DNA of 64,000 nt from Paraescarpia echinospica (Eukaryota > Annelida > Polychaeta > Sabellida > Siboglinidae): positions 54,059,526 through 54,123,525 of the forward strand of contig CM034541.1 in assembly GCA_020002185.1 (NCBI GenBank). Direction: 5' to 3'. The notes beneath the pieces were generated by a model. The model searched no databases. It saw nothing but the letters and a program-made list of their open reading frames with translations, and had not been told where the DNA came from. Below are positions 1 through 13,500 of the stretch, one piece after another (position 1 is the first letter of the stretch; each line of letters starts with the position of its first letter). A program made the translations under genes and the position numbers.

Positions 1-63
1 AATTCAATATATATGTCTATGTTGAATATAATTCAATTAAAATTCAGTTCAATGTCTTGGAAA

Positions 64-126
64 GTATGGTTGCATCTTGTATATATATATACATACATAT
101 ATATATATACAAGATGCAACCGTACA
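64..126. repeat. AT-rich inverted repeat (hairpin)
   Basis: Two arms read GGTTGCATCTTGTATATATA and its reverse complement, with a short TA-rich centre. The arms are nearly perfect, about 27 bp each. It could be a small fold-back element or MITE remnant; no coding content. Confidence 0.75.
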
Positions 127-959
127 TAACATATCATAATTGAACCAAACATAGCATCTGCATACTGTGAATACCTAAAAACTTTATACAATCAATTTAC
201 AAAAAAGTTTAAAGGAAGTGCATGAAGTTTTAAAAACTTATATTTTGCACTCGATCCCTATTTACACTTTACCATCTTATTTCTTATAATCAATAAACAC
301 AATTGACAAGATTTAATTTAGCAACCTTTTCATGTAAGTTGCTTAATTTAATTAATAATAACTGTACATCGTATACAGTATATTCAAATGTACGTCAGCC
401 AATTTTTTTTTGTACACTGGAAGGACTGGGAGAATGAGAGCAAAATTTAATGTAGAGGGGAATGGAGAGAGTTAGTTGAGAGAGAAGTGCATGCAAGCAA
501 GGTCAGTGAGGGAAAATAAAAAAGATAACATATATTGAGGACCAGAATCGAGGCCAGCCACACCCCTGACAAACAGGGAAACAAGAGACCTATCAACAAC
601 TCGATAAGCCAAAGCCAAGGGTTTCTCACTTGATTAACTATTAATTAACATATAGGACATATTTTTGTTTTACAGGTTTTTTTTAAATGCATATTTTAGA
701 GTCATAGATTGATACAGTTCGTTGACTGACTCGAATAATTTTGCATAACAAGTTATAGGGCTATATAGCCTATAAAACTATAAGAAATAGCACGTCATAA
801 CCTAGCAGGCTTGGGCTAGGCTCCTGCATGGGGACAGAGTGCAGATCGACTGTAGTGTACCTATAATAATTAATGATAAAATACACTTGTATATGAAGTA
901 AATAAAATATATAATAAAGGTTAGATATTATGTTTAGTAGAGTAATCTATATGTGCATC
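127..959. other. Non-coding region upstream of the lamin gene
   Basis: AT-rich sequence with no supported gene. The only open frames are short and have no recognisable domain. It presumably includes distal regulatory sequence of the lamin gene, but I can point to no specific site. Confidence 0.5.
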
Positions 960-1165
960 CACACAGCCTTTTGGTGAATGAATGGGGGATAGACAGACGG
1001 AGCGAGCACCTGCCGCGGACGGAAGTGAACCGAAGTCACATGGTTCCAGGGCACGCTTCGAGTGGACGGCCATTTGTTTGTTTAACGGTTCGCCGGTAAG
1101 TCATCGTCCTCCAAGACGAGAATACATGCAAGTGGGCACTACCAATCGTTCAAACCACTGCTAAA
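960..1165 (+). promoter_or_regulatory. Lamin proximal promoter / 5' UTR region
   Basis: The base composition shifts to GC-rich directly ahead of the lamin ATG, unlike the AT-rich sequence further upstream. A small open frame of about 60 codons from 982 ends just before the start codon and is probably part of the leader. A GT at 1096-1097 (CCGGTAAGT) could be a donor of a non-coding leader exon. The transcription start cannot be placed from sequence alone. Confidence 0.4.
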
Positions 1166-1542
1166 ATGTCGTCGAGGAGTAGGAAGACCCGACAGCAGAC
1201 GCCTGAAGCATCGTCGTCATTCACAAGTCCGGGGAGAAGCCGGCCTCCGTCGCCGACCATGATCGCCCGCGTGCAGGAGAAGGCTGAACTTGCCAGCCTC
1301 AACGACCGGCTGGCCGCCTACATCGATCGCGTGCGCCAACTGGAGACAGACAACTCTCGTCTCATCAGACAGGTACAGACGCAGGAGGAGACGGTCACAC
1401 GCGAAGTCTCCAACATCAAGGCCCTGTACGAAACGGAATTATCAGATGCCCGCAGGCTACTTGACGAAACCGCCAAGCAGAAAGCAAAATTGCAGATCGA
1501 AGTCGGAAAATACAAAGCGGAGGCGGCGGAACTTCGCGAGAA
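1166..1542 (+). CDS. Lamin coding exon 1 (head, coil 1A, start of coil 1B)
   Basis: Starts at the first ATG of the lamin frame. It encodes residues 1-125 and two bases of codon 126, with the donor at AA|GTGAGT. It contains the Ser/Arg-rich head and the helix initiation motif [16 protein letters not shown]. Confidence 0.95.
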
Positions 1543-4500
1543 GTGAGTCAGTTTTCTAGTTCATTGGAGTGTCGCTGGTGTCGGCTCTAGTGTGACCAGG
1601 CTGGTTATGCTCAAATGTCGTTTACGGCCGTTGAATTCCTCCCGCGCTTTTTGACCTGATTCGATAACGTTACAAACATGCCAACGGCTGTAATTTCGGT
1701 TATATCTGATTCCTGCGAGTGCCGCAGTTGCCGCCACTTTCCCACAACACCCGGTGGAATACCTTGTCCCTGCTAGAATCTGAATACAACTGATAAGCTG
1801 ATGGCATTGGGTCATTGACAGGACAATTCTCTCTGTGTGATCAAATATTGAACGTCTCTTCTCTCTCACGCGATACCATAAATCTCAAGCATAGTGCCAT
1901 AATTAGTGGCCATATCACAAAATGTAAATTCAAACATGTTTATTTTCATGCACATGTTGGTATGGAATGGAATTCAATCTTCAAAAATGCCATGTCATAC
2001 CTGTAACAAGAAACAAAACTGTCATTAACAATCAATACATGCTTCACGGTCAAACACTAGAAACTGTTTCACAGGTAAAATATCTTGGTATAACCATAAC
2101 CTCAGATCTCCGGTGGAATGCCCACATAAATAACATTTGTCTAAAAGCAAATAGATCACTAGGCTTCCTCCGCAGAAATCTCAAAGTTCCGTCAATTCAA
2201 ATAAAAACTCAGGCCTACTTCACCTTTGTCAGACCCATCGTGGAGAACAGCTGTACTGTCTGGGATCCATATACCCTTACACAAATAAACAAACTAGAAA
2301 TGATTCAACGCCGTGCAGCCCGATATGTCTTATATCGCCACCACAATACCTCCAGTGTAACAGACATGCTCCAGACATTAGGATGGAGATCCTTATCAGA
2401 CAGAAGAACTGATGCAAAACTATGTATGATGTACCAGATAGCAAATGGCCTAGTGGGTATACCAGCAAACCAATACCTTATTCCTGTAAATATAGTCACT
2501 AGAAAACAACATTCCTTATCTTACCTTATCCCTCACTCCAGATGCAACTACCACTTGTATTCTTTTTTCCCCAGTACCATTCGACTTTGGAATTCCCTCC
2601 CTCAATATATTGTAAATCAAAACAGCCTGTATGCGTTTAAAAGCAACATCCAGACTTTGCAGTACCCCATGTTTTAGACGTTAACAAGTTCTTCTGCACG
2701 TATTTATGTTTATTTACATGATAATTTGTGTTCTTATATATTGCACTCTAAAAACAAAACAAAAATTTCCTGTTCGCCTGCCAAGCCACGGCACCGCCTG
2801 TATCCTCAGCATGTTGAGGCTAGGCGTGTATTGGAAGAAGAAGAAGAAGTATGTTTACAATACACAAATTATGGGCAGATAGCGCAGCACATCCATGGAA
2901 TCTGTGAGGTTGTTATTAACATCGTCAGAGACGTGTATGCAATGTTGTCTTCATGGAAATTTTAATGTCTGAAAGTGCAGCCTCATGATGTTCTGTTGGG
3001 GAACACCTATTTCCTGATATACCTTTGCAAGTTGGCAGTCAATTCACTAGTGTACGGTTGTCTTTTATATCATAATTTTGTAATGCAGTCCTGGGAGAGC
3101 CACTTTAGAAGTCGATCCTCTTTGCCTTGTGTCAAAGAAAACTTGTTCCAACGTTTACATGAAAACAAGCCCCTCCCTTCTGAGGAAAAAGTCATCGATA
3201 CGTATAACAAAATAAACTGAAGGAAGTAAAAAATAAATACTGGTGAAAATGAATGCATAATGTTCTGTACATTTATTGCAAACAAGCGTGACTGGGACAA
3301 AATTGGGACATGTATATAAAAACAGATGTCTTATGACAGTCATAATAATATTAATCAAAGCAATTCTGCCACTAGCTATGTCGCTTTATGTGAACGACTC
3401 TTGCGCTGGGTCTAAAATGTAAATTGTTCTTTATTTCCTTTTGTGTTTGGTATATACCCCATTACTTAACACAAGACTATGCTAATGGATGCTGCCTGGC
3501 ACAATTATGCTGAAATTAGACCCAGTCGCACATATCTGAGACTGACCTTTACGTTAATGGTGATCGTTCACCTGGAGGAGGCCAGTTCACGTGAGGACAG
3601 CCTACCATGGTTGTCATATTGATTTTCCTGGATTGTCCACGCCTGTTTCACTGATACCAGAACATCAGGCAATTCAGAGTTCCTTGGTGATTTATAAATA
3701 CGCCTGTCAGTTTAGAGTGGTCCAGCTGTAACAGTGATCTCATTAGGGTCTGTCATCCTACACTGTTGTACAGATTCTGATAAATATTTAGCTTGGCAAA
3801 ATGTTATTACTAAAAACAAGCCATGTAATTTAACGATATTGCATACTATTAAAAACTGACCAGAGATATTAACTAGAAAGTCTTTTTGATTGGTACTGTG
3901 CAGAGGTCTTCTTCAGGCGGTGTTTTCCGCAGTTGTTCTATCAGGCAATTGATCAGATCATCACATTTCTCTGGAATACCAGAATGCACGATAAGTCAAT
4001 AGCAACAAAGGATTTTCAAATTTTTTTCCAGGTTTGTTCATTGGTGCAATGCATGCCTGTTTATCTGATAGCATCAGTTGTAATTTGCTAGATAAGCACC
4101 TGTCAGATTACTACAGTACCACTAGTCTGCTACTAGTGTCTATTCACAGATGCTGGTGTTTCATGTAGATTTACATTCACATTTTTGTGTACTTGTAAAA
4201 ACCCTACATTTGTTGTAAGATATTTTATATAGTTCTTATTTAAAAAGTTACTTATTATCTTTCAGTCAGTTAGCTATTAAACTTATAAGATAGTTTGCAA
4301 GAACTTTTTATTTAGATATATTGACTGATTAACATTAGTAAATTATTGTCCTAAACAGTTCATATTTTATGATTCTTATTCAGTCTGCACTTAGTACAAC
4401 ATATTGGCACTTAGTATTGTACTGTTATTAATTTATTACGGCATAAATTAACTGTTCTTAATTCTTCATGCAATGCACATTCCAGACAATCTGGTACAGT

Positions 4501-7500
4501 AGTGGCATAGTTGTTTGTTCTCTGTCATTTCTCAAATTTCTGGTGCATCTTTAATGTTCCGTTGTTGCGGTTGTTCTGCATGATTTACATCATGAATGGT
4601 GTCAGTTGACCCTATGTCAGGTGTGGGGGTGAATTGACTGAGAGGCGTTTCAAAGAACCCCTTGTTCTCGGTCCATTCATGAGCAGCAGGTGAATGCTGT
4701 CATTTCTATACATCAGCTCTGGTGTGTGAATGACTTATACTCTGGTGCTCAGGCAGTCAGCTGAGAATCAGCTGGCTGTACTAAATAACTACATAATGAA
4801 AGTGGTGTTGAATTGCTAATATGTAGTTAATGATACTGACGCCTTACTGGGTTGGGTGGGGGTTCGAAGCGGTGGTGAAATTTAGGTAAATTGTTATTTT
4901 ATAGGTAACAGAAGTGACAGTGTTTATGCAAGAAAACTTATAGTTTTAATTTGATGCACTTATGACCAAAAACAACAAAAGAATTGGTAGCAGGTAATAT
5001 CAGATCTCGAATTAAAAAAAGTCTTGCAGTGCACAGCACTATCAGGCATTTCTAGTAATTTACTTGTATTAAACAGAAGTTTGACATAAACATGTGTTGT
5101 GTTTGTGTCGAATGCGTTTTGGGCTGACAGTGCCATGGTTTCTTTAGCTCAACGGCCTTTGCTGCTTAGTTGCTACAAATCCTACAGATCCAGTTCTACT
5201 CATTTTGCAGGGTCGATGTTTAGATTACAAAACACTCAGCGATATGACAGAGTTGACCAATGTTACTAGTATCTTGATCAACAGATAAGATTATGACATT
5301 ATCCCAGAGCCATTCCAAGTTTCCTATGTATGCTACCTTTGTCTTTACCTGGTTGCAGCATTTCCTGGCCCTGTGGGCAATTATCAACCCCTGTTCATGG
5401 GGTGCATGTGTTAGAGGAGTTGTCTGTCAGTTGGTAGCGAGACTGTCTGTTGGACACATTACCTGACATTGACATCTTGCGTACTTACACGATGGATCAA
5501 CGTGTGTACAGCAGGATTTCTAGCTTTCTCTTCAGTCTAGACGAACCAACAAGGTAAGGGCAGTAGGGTTGTTACTCCATTTAATTGCACCCCAAGTAAG
5601 ACACAGTGGCATAGTGCTTAGAGAACTGGACTCTCAGTCGACTGATTCCGAGTTCAATTCCTTGTGCACCCATTTCGAAGCTTGGCAAACTTGTTCATTA
5701 CTCCATGATGCTGCAATTCACGCATCTGTATGATTGAGTATCTGTCTACTGACAGGTGGATATTTGTGTACGAATAGTCTTCGCACATGATTGCAGTGTG
5801 GCTGAATTCTTCCCAGAGAAATTGTGGTATTCAAAGTTTCCAGGGCAATTTTTAGTTATTCCGTTCACCCCATTTTGCTTGGGCGTTTCCTGCCTGTTGG
5901 TTTTGTGGTCAGGGGAATTAACAGGTCACACACAGGTCAGATGTGTAGCCTGTCATGGTCTCATAAACATGCACTACATTGTGTGACTGGTGTTACAGTA
6001 GCTTCTGCAAAAAACTACCTCTGATAATAGAGCAAAGTGCCATGAGCACCTAGTCCTTAGGCAGATACTGGTGCTGCACTAACTAGACTAATGTCTCAAT
6101 GACACAGTGTCAAACACAACTATTACCTAATGTGTAGTCAGCCTACAAGACACTTAGTGTCAAACACAACTATTACCTAATGCCTAGTCAACATCCCACC
6201 CCCTGTTGCTTCACACTCCAGTTAGCTACTACTAAAATGCCTTTATGTGTGACATTCCTTGGTGCTCTTAGTCTAGAAGAGAATCAAGTTTATGGTCCAC
6301 CCCTCTCTCTCTCTCTACATACATGTAATTAATGTCTCAGTCTGTCTCCAGTAGACCCGACAGCAGGGGGTAACTGTCTGGATTCTCTGAGAGTTCACAG
6401 GTGAGTATCCAGACATTGACAGGGCCAATGTGTTCATATAAACTCTAAGATAATGTTGACTGCTGATGACAGATAAATCCAAAAATTCACAAATGCCCCT
6501 GTACACTATGTTTTTGGGTATTTATAGACACAGTTGTATGTGGTACTGATGTAGCATGCCATGTGCTTAAGCCTTAAAGGGAAACAAAATACTGGAAGAT
6601 ATTCAAACATACGTATCATGTAGAAGCCCACTTAGCGAAACCTCCGTAGTGAACACTTGGGATTGAGCAAAAGTTATCTGAATGGCGAGATGACTGTATT
6701 TGTGGAACTAATTTTCTGTGCTTTACTATTAATGGAAATAGTTGGGAAATATCCAAAGGTGATCTTAATTGTGAGGTGACTGTATTATAGAGGTAGTAGC
6801 AGTACTAGGTTTTATTTGGAATTGTATAAATCATACATACAAATATAAACAATTCGTAAAACAATTAACAAAATGATATACAATTCCAGGATGACAGCGG
6901 AGCCAATTAAGGCTGTAACCAGTTTGTTTGAATTATTCCAATATGAAATTATAATGATTACATAAACTAGTCGCCGTCATCCCCCAAATAACTATTATTA
7001 ACAATGATTTCACGTGTAGTGTGTTGGTTATGTTGCTATAATCAATATAACATATATGTAAATTTAATAACATTAATATTAGATGATACATGTTCACATA
7101 AGTAGTCTTGCGGGAAAAAAAAACGTGGTTATGCCAAGCTTCAGCAATGGTATAACACCTAAGTAGAATAGCATTATATCAAACACATATGTCAGACGTG
7201 TCGGGGTGGAATGAAATTAAACTAGAACACCATACCCCCCCGTACAACATTTGCCTTTAATGATAATATAAAACTATTTAAAGTGGGTTTATTTTGTATA
7301 ACAGTTGGAATTGTATTCCAGATCATCGGACCTTTACATAGCAAACTGTTCGAAGATCTTCGAGTAGAACTGATAATAGGACGTATATTACAGGTTTGTC
7401 TTGTTTTGTAAAAGTGAATGTCATAGGTAAATGTAAAAATATCCGATAATGAATGTGGCAGACTACCGTGGACATAGTTATACATGAATTTTCCAACTTC

Positions 7501-10500
7501 AATTTCATAAATATCATGCAATTTTATTAGATTTAAACATGTAAAGAGGGGATGTGAGTGTTCCCAATAGTTTGTTTTAAGAATGGAACAAACTATTTTT
7601 TGGCATAATGAATACTTTTTCGATATGTGTTTTGTATGTGGATCCCCACAGAATGATTCCGTATGTCAAGTAGGGGTAAACTAAAGTGTAATAAATTGTT
7701 TTAAGTGCAGCTAATGGAAGGTAGCGGTTAACTTTATTAACTATGTATAAAGCGGTAGTTAGCTTGTTTTTGCATGCATTTATATGTTCATGCCAATCAA
7801 GTCTGTCGTCTATATGAAGGCCTAGAAATGTTATACATTTTGTTTGCTGAATTATGTTATTAGCTATCGCTAACAATAATTCTTCGTTCTGAGCAGGACG
7901 AGATCTAGAAAATAACATGCATTTTGTCTTAGAAATGTTTAAAGATAGTTTATTGGCACGAAACCAGTCAGCTAATATTTCAAGTTCGTTATTCATATCT
8001 TTATATATTTCATTAATATGTTTTCCAGTTTTGTATATAGTAGTGTCATCAGCAAACAATATAGTTTTGCACATATTTACACAGAATGGAAGGTCATTAA
8101 TATATAATATAAACAAAAGCGGACCGAGGATAGACCCCTGTGGGACACCGTGTGTGACATCCTGCTGAAGTGAGTCACTAGAACTGTACTTAACATACTG
8201 TTTCCTGTTTGAAAGGTAACTCTTAAACCATTTGAGTGGAGTACCCCTTATACCGTAATATTCAAGTTTGTGTAATAGGATTTGGTGGTTGATAGTATCG
8301 AGTGCTTTACTTAGATCGAGAAAGAGTCCTTTTTTTCTAGTGCATTAATAATGTCACTAGTAAAAACGGTAGTAGCATTAGTTGTTGGTGACTATATTAT
8401 AGAGGTGATCATAAATTTAGGTTCAACTATGATGGATATCAGTCTGCCAGTGAACTGTTCCATATGGTCTGTTTGAAGACAGAGCTATAAACAGCTTGAT
8501 CCCTTTATCATAGGTACACTGCCCATACTTCCACCCACCAGTGGGTGTGGCTGATAGCCTGTGATTCACTCCACCAATAAACACCTACAAATATCACTGG
8601 GCTGTGGGGTTGCCAGACTGCTATTTGTGTAGCTCTTGAAACATGCCCTAGCCTCACACTGAATGGGGCACATGACCTGGCATTCCTGCTGGGGGTAGAC
8701 AGTGACCCCCTGCTGCTGTTGAGCTGGTGGTTTCCATGGCAACTATGCCAGAATGCAAGATGAGTGGGCAGATGCTTTCACTAGGTCAGGGCAGGGCAGG
8801 GCATAATGATTTAACTGTGTGCCATTTAAGAGATACCTTGCAGTTACCATAGTGCCCAGGTAGCCATGGAGATTGGTCTGATGTTGCTGATAAGTGGTAA
8901 CAGATTGGGTAGATATATGTGTGATTTAACAACAATAGTTTCTGAATGCATCCATTGCTTGCTTATTGCTCTTGTTTGCCCACTGCAGATGTTACAGTGT
9001 CACTTCATAAATTGGTGTATTCACATTTCACATTTCCTGCCTCCCAGCAGAATGCTATAAAAGGTTTATGTCTAATTATGTAGGCCAATTAATTATACTA
9101 GACATTTCACATTTCATTGTCACCATGTGTATGCTGGCCCAGTGTCATTAAGCCAAAGCAGTACTACTGTTTTACCCCCATCATGTTATGGATGAGGAGA
9201 CCATTGCACCCATTATGACAGTCCTAAAATAGACCACTTGCTGCTACCAGATGTCCCCTCCCCACTTCCACCCTGGCCTTGTGGAGTAGGCAGTAGTACT
9301 ACCAGTTCATTCACCCCACAGTTGTGGGGTCAGGTTACTTCATTCACCCACTTGGCAGTTAAAGCAGGAAGGCCAGCAGTGGAACACCCTATCAGTAACA
9401 TCCTTGCAAGGCAGGGGTGCTGTCAGTTACACTGGTGTCTGGCTGGTGATGATATGTGCAGTTTTCAGGAAGTAGTTCTAAGGGATGAGTAGAAAACACC
9501 AATATCTGGTGATGTAACTATTGGAATTTGCTGGAATTGATATTTGGGGTGCAGGTGTTTGACAACAGTCATGACCAGTGAAAGCAGCAACGGGGACGAA
9601 TACACCTAATTTAGTGAACGTCTGTACATTGAGCAGGATATCAGCCAGGCGTAATGTAGTCGATCTACCATGTTGGCAACTGTCATTCCTGGTTTGCCAG
9701 GTAAGCAACATTTTGTTGGTGTTCTAACAGGACAGATCTAGAGGGGTTCAATCTATTACCCTACTTATACACCTCAAGGCTGTGTTAGGAAGGACCTGGC
9801 TGCACTAGCAGTAGTTAGTGCCATCTGTATGGCTGAGTAACTATCTGGAGCAACACACAAGTTGATAACATTATTGATTCTGTAATAGATTCATCAGATA
9901 AATTTGATTAAATTGCTGAGATTGCCCCCCCCCCTCGGGCTACAAAGATAAACCTCTGGTAATGTACTAGATTTAATGGAACATAGTGTGTTATCTGATC
10001 ACTCTATCAAAAAGTAAGAAAACACTTCATTTTTAAATGCTCACAGAAATTTTGTTTTACCAATGCCAAATATAGGATACCTGGATAATTTGTAGGGTTA
10101 GAATAAGGACACGAAAGAATGACATATCAGCAGGTCCCTACTGAGTTAAAGGGTTCTGGTGACATCTACTCATATAGTTCCTTATTTACACAAATGTAAA
10201 AACTCATAATCAGGCTGCAAAATGTCTTGTGATAAAGTAAACCAAAATAAGACAATAAGGTAACATTTTTTCACATGCAGCTAAATTTTTTGTAGGACCG
10301 TCGAATAGGGAAGTTGCTGAACATGGTGAATGTAAATGACAGCTGTTTACAACCTGTTAGGATAGGTAGTGCCACCTAGTGACCATGAGTGATAAGCAAC
10401 ATGGACAAACATACATGCGCTGGTTACAGACATCGTAACGTGCTATCCCGTCGTAGTTACATTATTCCCGCATCGGGTGATTATTTTAGCAAGTTACCAA

Positions 10501-13500
10501 ATGCCAGCAATGTTACTGATTGTTCAGTCAGCTTCGGGAAAGGAAACATTAATGAAAAGTATAGGCCAAATGATGCAACTTAGTCCAGCAATGTCGGTCC
10601 TTCGTTGCTGTCTGCATCAGGCTTCAAATTCTGCCGTTTTCTGCCCCTGATTAAACTACAGTCATTTCTTCTGACAATTGCAATTGGATCTACGAAATCA
10701 CATTTAGTTGAACATTTAATAGAAATGAGAAACGGCTTGTTTTTTTATGAAATGAAGCCACTTCTAGTTTTACTACGTGTCATAACTGTCACATATATGA
10801 TCAGGCTGCGAAATAAGGCCGGTCCGATCGTCCCGGACGAGTAGTTTCAGTGATCGGACTAGTCCATGTTTAGTGGAGCAGTCCCATCGGACTAGCTGTT
10901 ATTATGTAAATTAATTTACGCTATGTATACGCTAGTTGGGTGTTGTGATGGAATAAAACAAAATCAGACAGTAAGGTAGCATTTTATCACAGGCAGCTAA
11001 ATATTCCGTACGACTGTCAGATTGGAAACTTGCTGAACGCAGTGAATGTAAATGGCGGCTGTTTACATCCGGTTAGCGTAGGATAGGTAGTGCCACCTAG
11101 CGACTATGAGTGATGAGCGATATGGACAAACATACATGCGCGGGTTACAGACATCGTTACGTGCTATCCCGTCGTGATGGTAGTTGCGTTATTCCTGCAT
11201 TGGGTGATTATTTTAGCAAATTACCAAACGCCAGCAATGTTACTGATTGTTTAGTTGGCTTCGGGAAAGAAAACGCTAATGAAAAGTATAGGGCAAATGA
11301 TGCAACTTAGTCCGACAATGTCGGTCCTTTGTCGCCGTCAGGCTTCAAATTCTGCTGGCATCGCCTTGTCCACGACTCCTGTTTGCTGCCCCTGATTAAA
11401 CTAGTCATTTGCAATTGGATCTACGAAATCACATGTATTTGTTTTTATTAATGACACATTTAGTTGAACATTTAATTGAAATGGGAAACGGCTTGTTTTC
11501 TTTATGAAAAAAGCCACTTTTACTATGTGCCATAACTGTCACACATATATGATACAACAGTATGATTGATTTTTAAGGACTAGTAAAACAATATGAGGAC
11601 TAGTTGTTTCTGAGTCAGCTAGTCCGACGGACTACCTGTCAACTAAATCCACCGTGCACCCTGTATGATACAACAGTATGGTGGTACAGGCACAGTCTGA
11701 CGGACTACCTGTCAACTAAAGCCATCGTGCACCCTGGATGATGTGGCAATGTCTGTTATAAACTTACTATTTCCTTTTCCCAAGTTGGTGCAGACTGCCT
11801 CCTTCCTTTGTTTGTGATGACGACTTCAACAGGTGAAGTCTTCTTTGCTGTTTCCCCTTTGACCCCAAGGGTGTGGGTGGGTGGAGAGGGTGGGGTGGCA
11901 GTGACTCGCTTATCAGGAATGTTTTTTTTCCTAGGGTGATTGATACTCTTCCAAGAAGCCATTTACAAAAAATTTGAATTCTATTGCATCCTCGGGGGGG
12001 GGGTAATGTTTCAGAACCACAGCAGCAAATAACTAAATGTCTTGTGTTTATCTTCCTGTTACTGTGCCTTGACTGCTGTGGAATATTTTGCGCAGTGTTT
12101 GGTTGATAGACACGTGCCAGACCGGCATTACCAATATAATGCTAACATGTCACCATTTACAATATGACTCAACTTTATGTTCATTGTATACAACAATGGA
12201 ATGACTGATATTTGGCTACACGCTACTATGTGTTGTGGTATCTGTTACAGTAGTGATTATGCTGGTGTCATGTCAACTCTGTCACTCTGGTGATTATGCA
12301 GACTGAGAATGTGTGGGTGGTTTTTGAAAATTAACAGAAACTCGGTTCTACTTTCACCCATCAACATTTTGTTTATCATGTTTGTTTACCACGTACTGAT
12401 GAAAATGTTCCTCAATTTGGAAGTTTAATTGAAATTGAATTTTATTTAAATCACAACTATAAAGTTTAACTTGCATCAATGTTTTGATAGTCATTCTTCA
12501 TAGATCAAGATCTGAATTGTAGGAATACAATTTTTCCAGATGGTGTGGCAAGCAAGCTAGCGTTGTGATACAGTCCAGTGTTTCCCCTGGTATATAACAA
12601 GCAAGGCGGGCCACCTTGCCGTTTTTCTATGCCGCCTCGCCCAAAATATGCCAAAATTGCCGCCTCGTAGCTATTTCATACGCCCATTTTGTTTCGTTCT
12701 TTCATGGTATATTCAACATCGGCGAGCAGCGCGTAATGACACCACAAAGTCACTTATATTCCTGCAAAATCGCAGATTTGTAGCAACATCGTTTAGCCGT
12801 CATTGGACAACGTGAAAGATATCACTTGTCAGATGTCCAATCACTGAATATTCCTGCGGGATCCCCGGTGTCTCCAATGGTGACACCTTGCAGAGTTTCG
12901 ACATACTAGAAATCTAGACATTCATGTAAAATGGCGCCCAAACGGTAACTGTCTTGTGTTTTGGTTTATGACGGTGGTGGGACTGAAAACCGTGCAGGCT
13001 GATGGCACTACGTCACTTGTCAACACTTGTGTCGAATGAATCCGGACTGTTTTGAAGCCCAAATAAAAACCGTGCATCCTAATCCTATTCACTAGTCGGC
13101 ATTTGTATCGAATCCGGACCCTGTTGAAGCTCAAATAGCGACCCGGTTTGCGCTAGTCTGTGCCGCTGCGGCCGTGCGTTACTGCACAGATATATATAGC
13201 AGCGTATGTCGATACAAACCATGTTCTATGCGGTGATTCGTAAGAAATCTTTGTGCTAAATATATAATACATATTCCGACAAAGTTGTGCAAACAAACTT
13301 TCGGGAAAGATGATTTGAGTGAAATACTTACGAATATAAACCACCGAAGTTCACATCTCATAAAAAATGCCTACTACCCAAAACCGTGTATACTAACGGG
13401 TTATCAGTAACTTTGGTTAGACAATGATATGTTTGCACAGTAATTGGATGTACTAAACAAATTATACTGTTTTATAAAAAGGACACAATTTGAGAAACAG

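Noticed and set aside
12576..12590. Left end of a second hAT element (CAGTGTTTCCCCTGG)
   Set aside because: No matching inverted end or 8-base duplication was found downstream.
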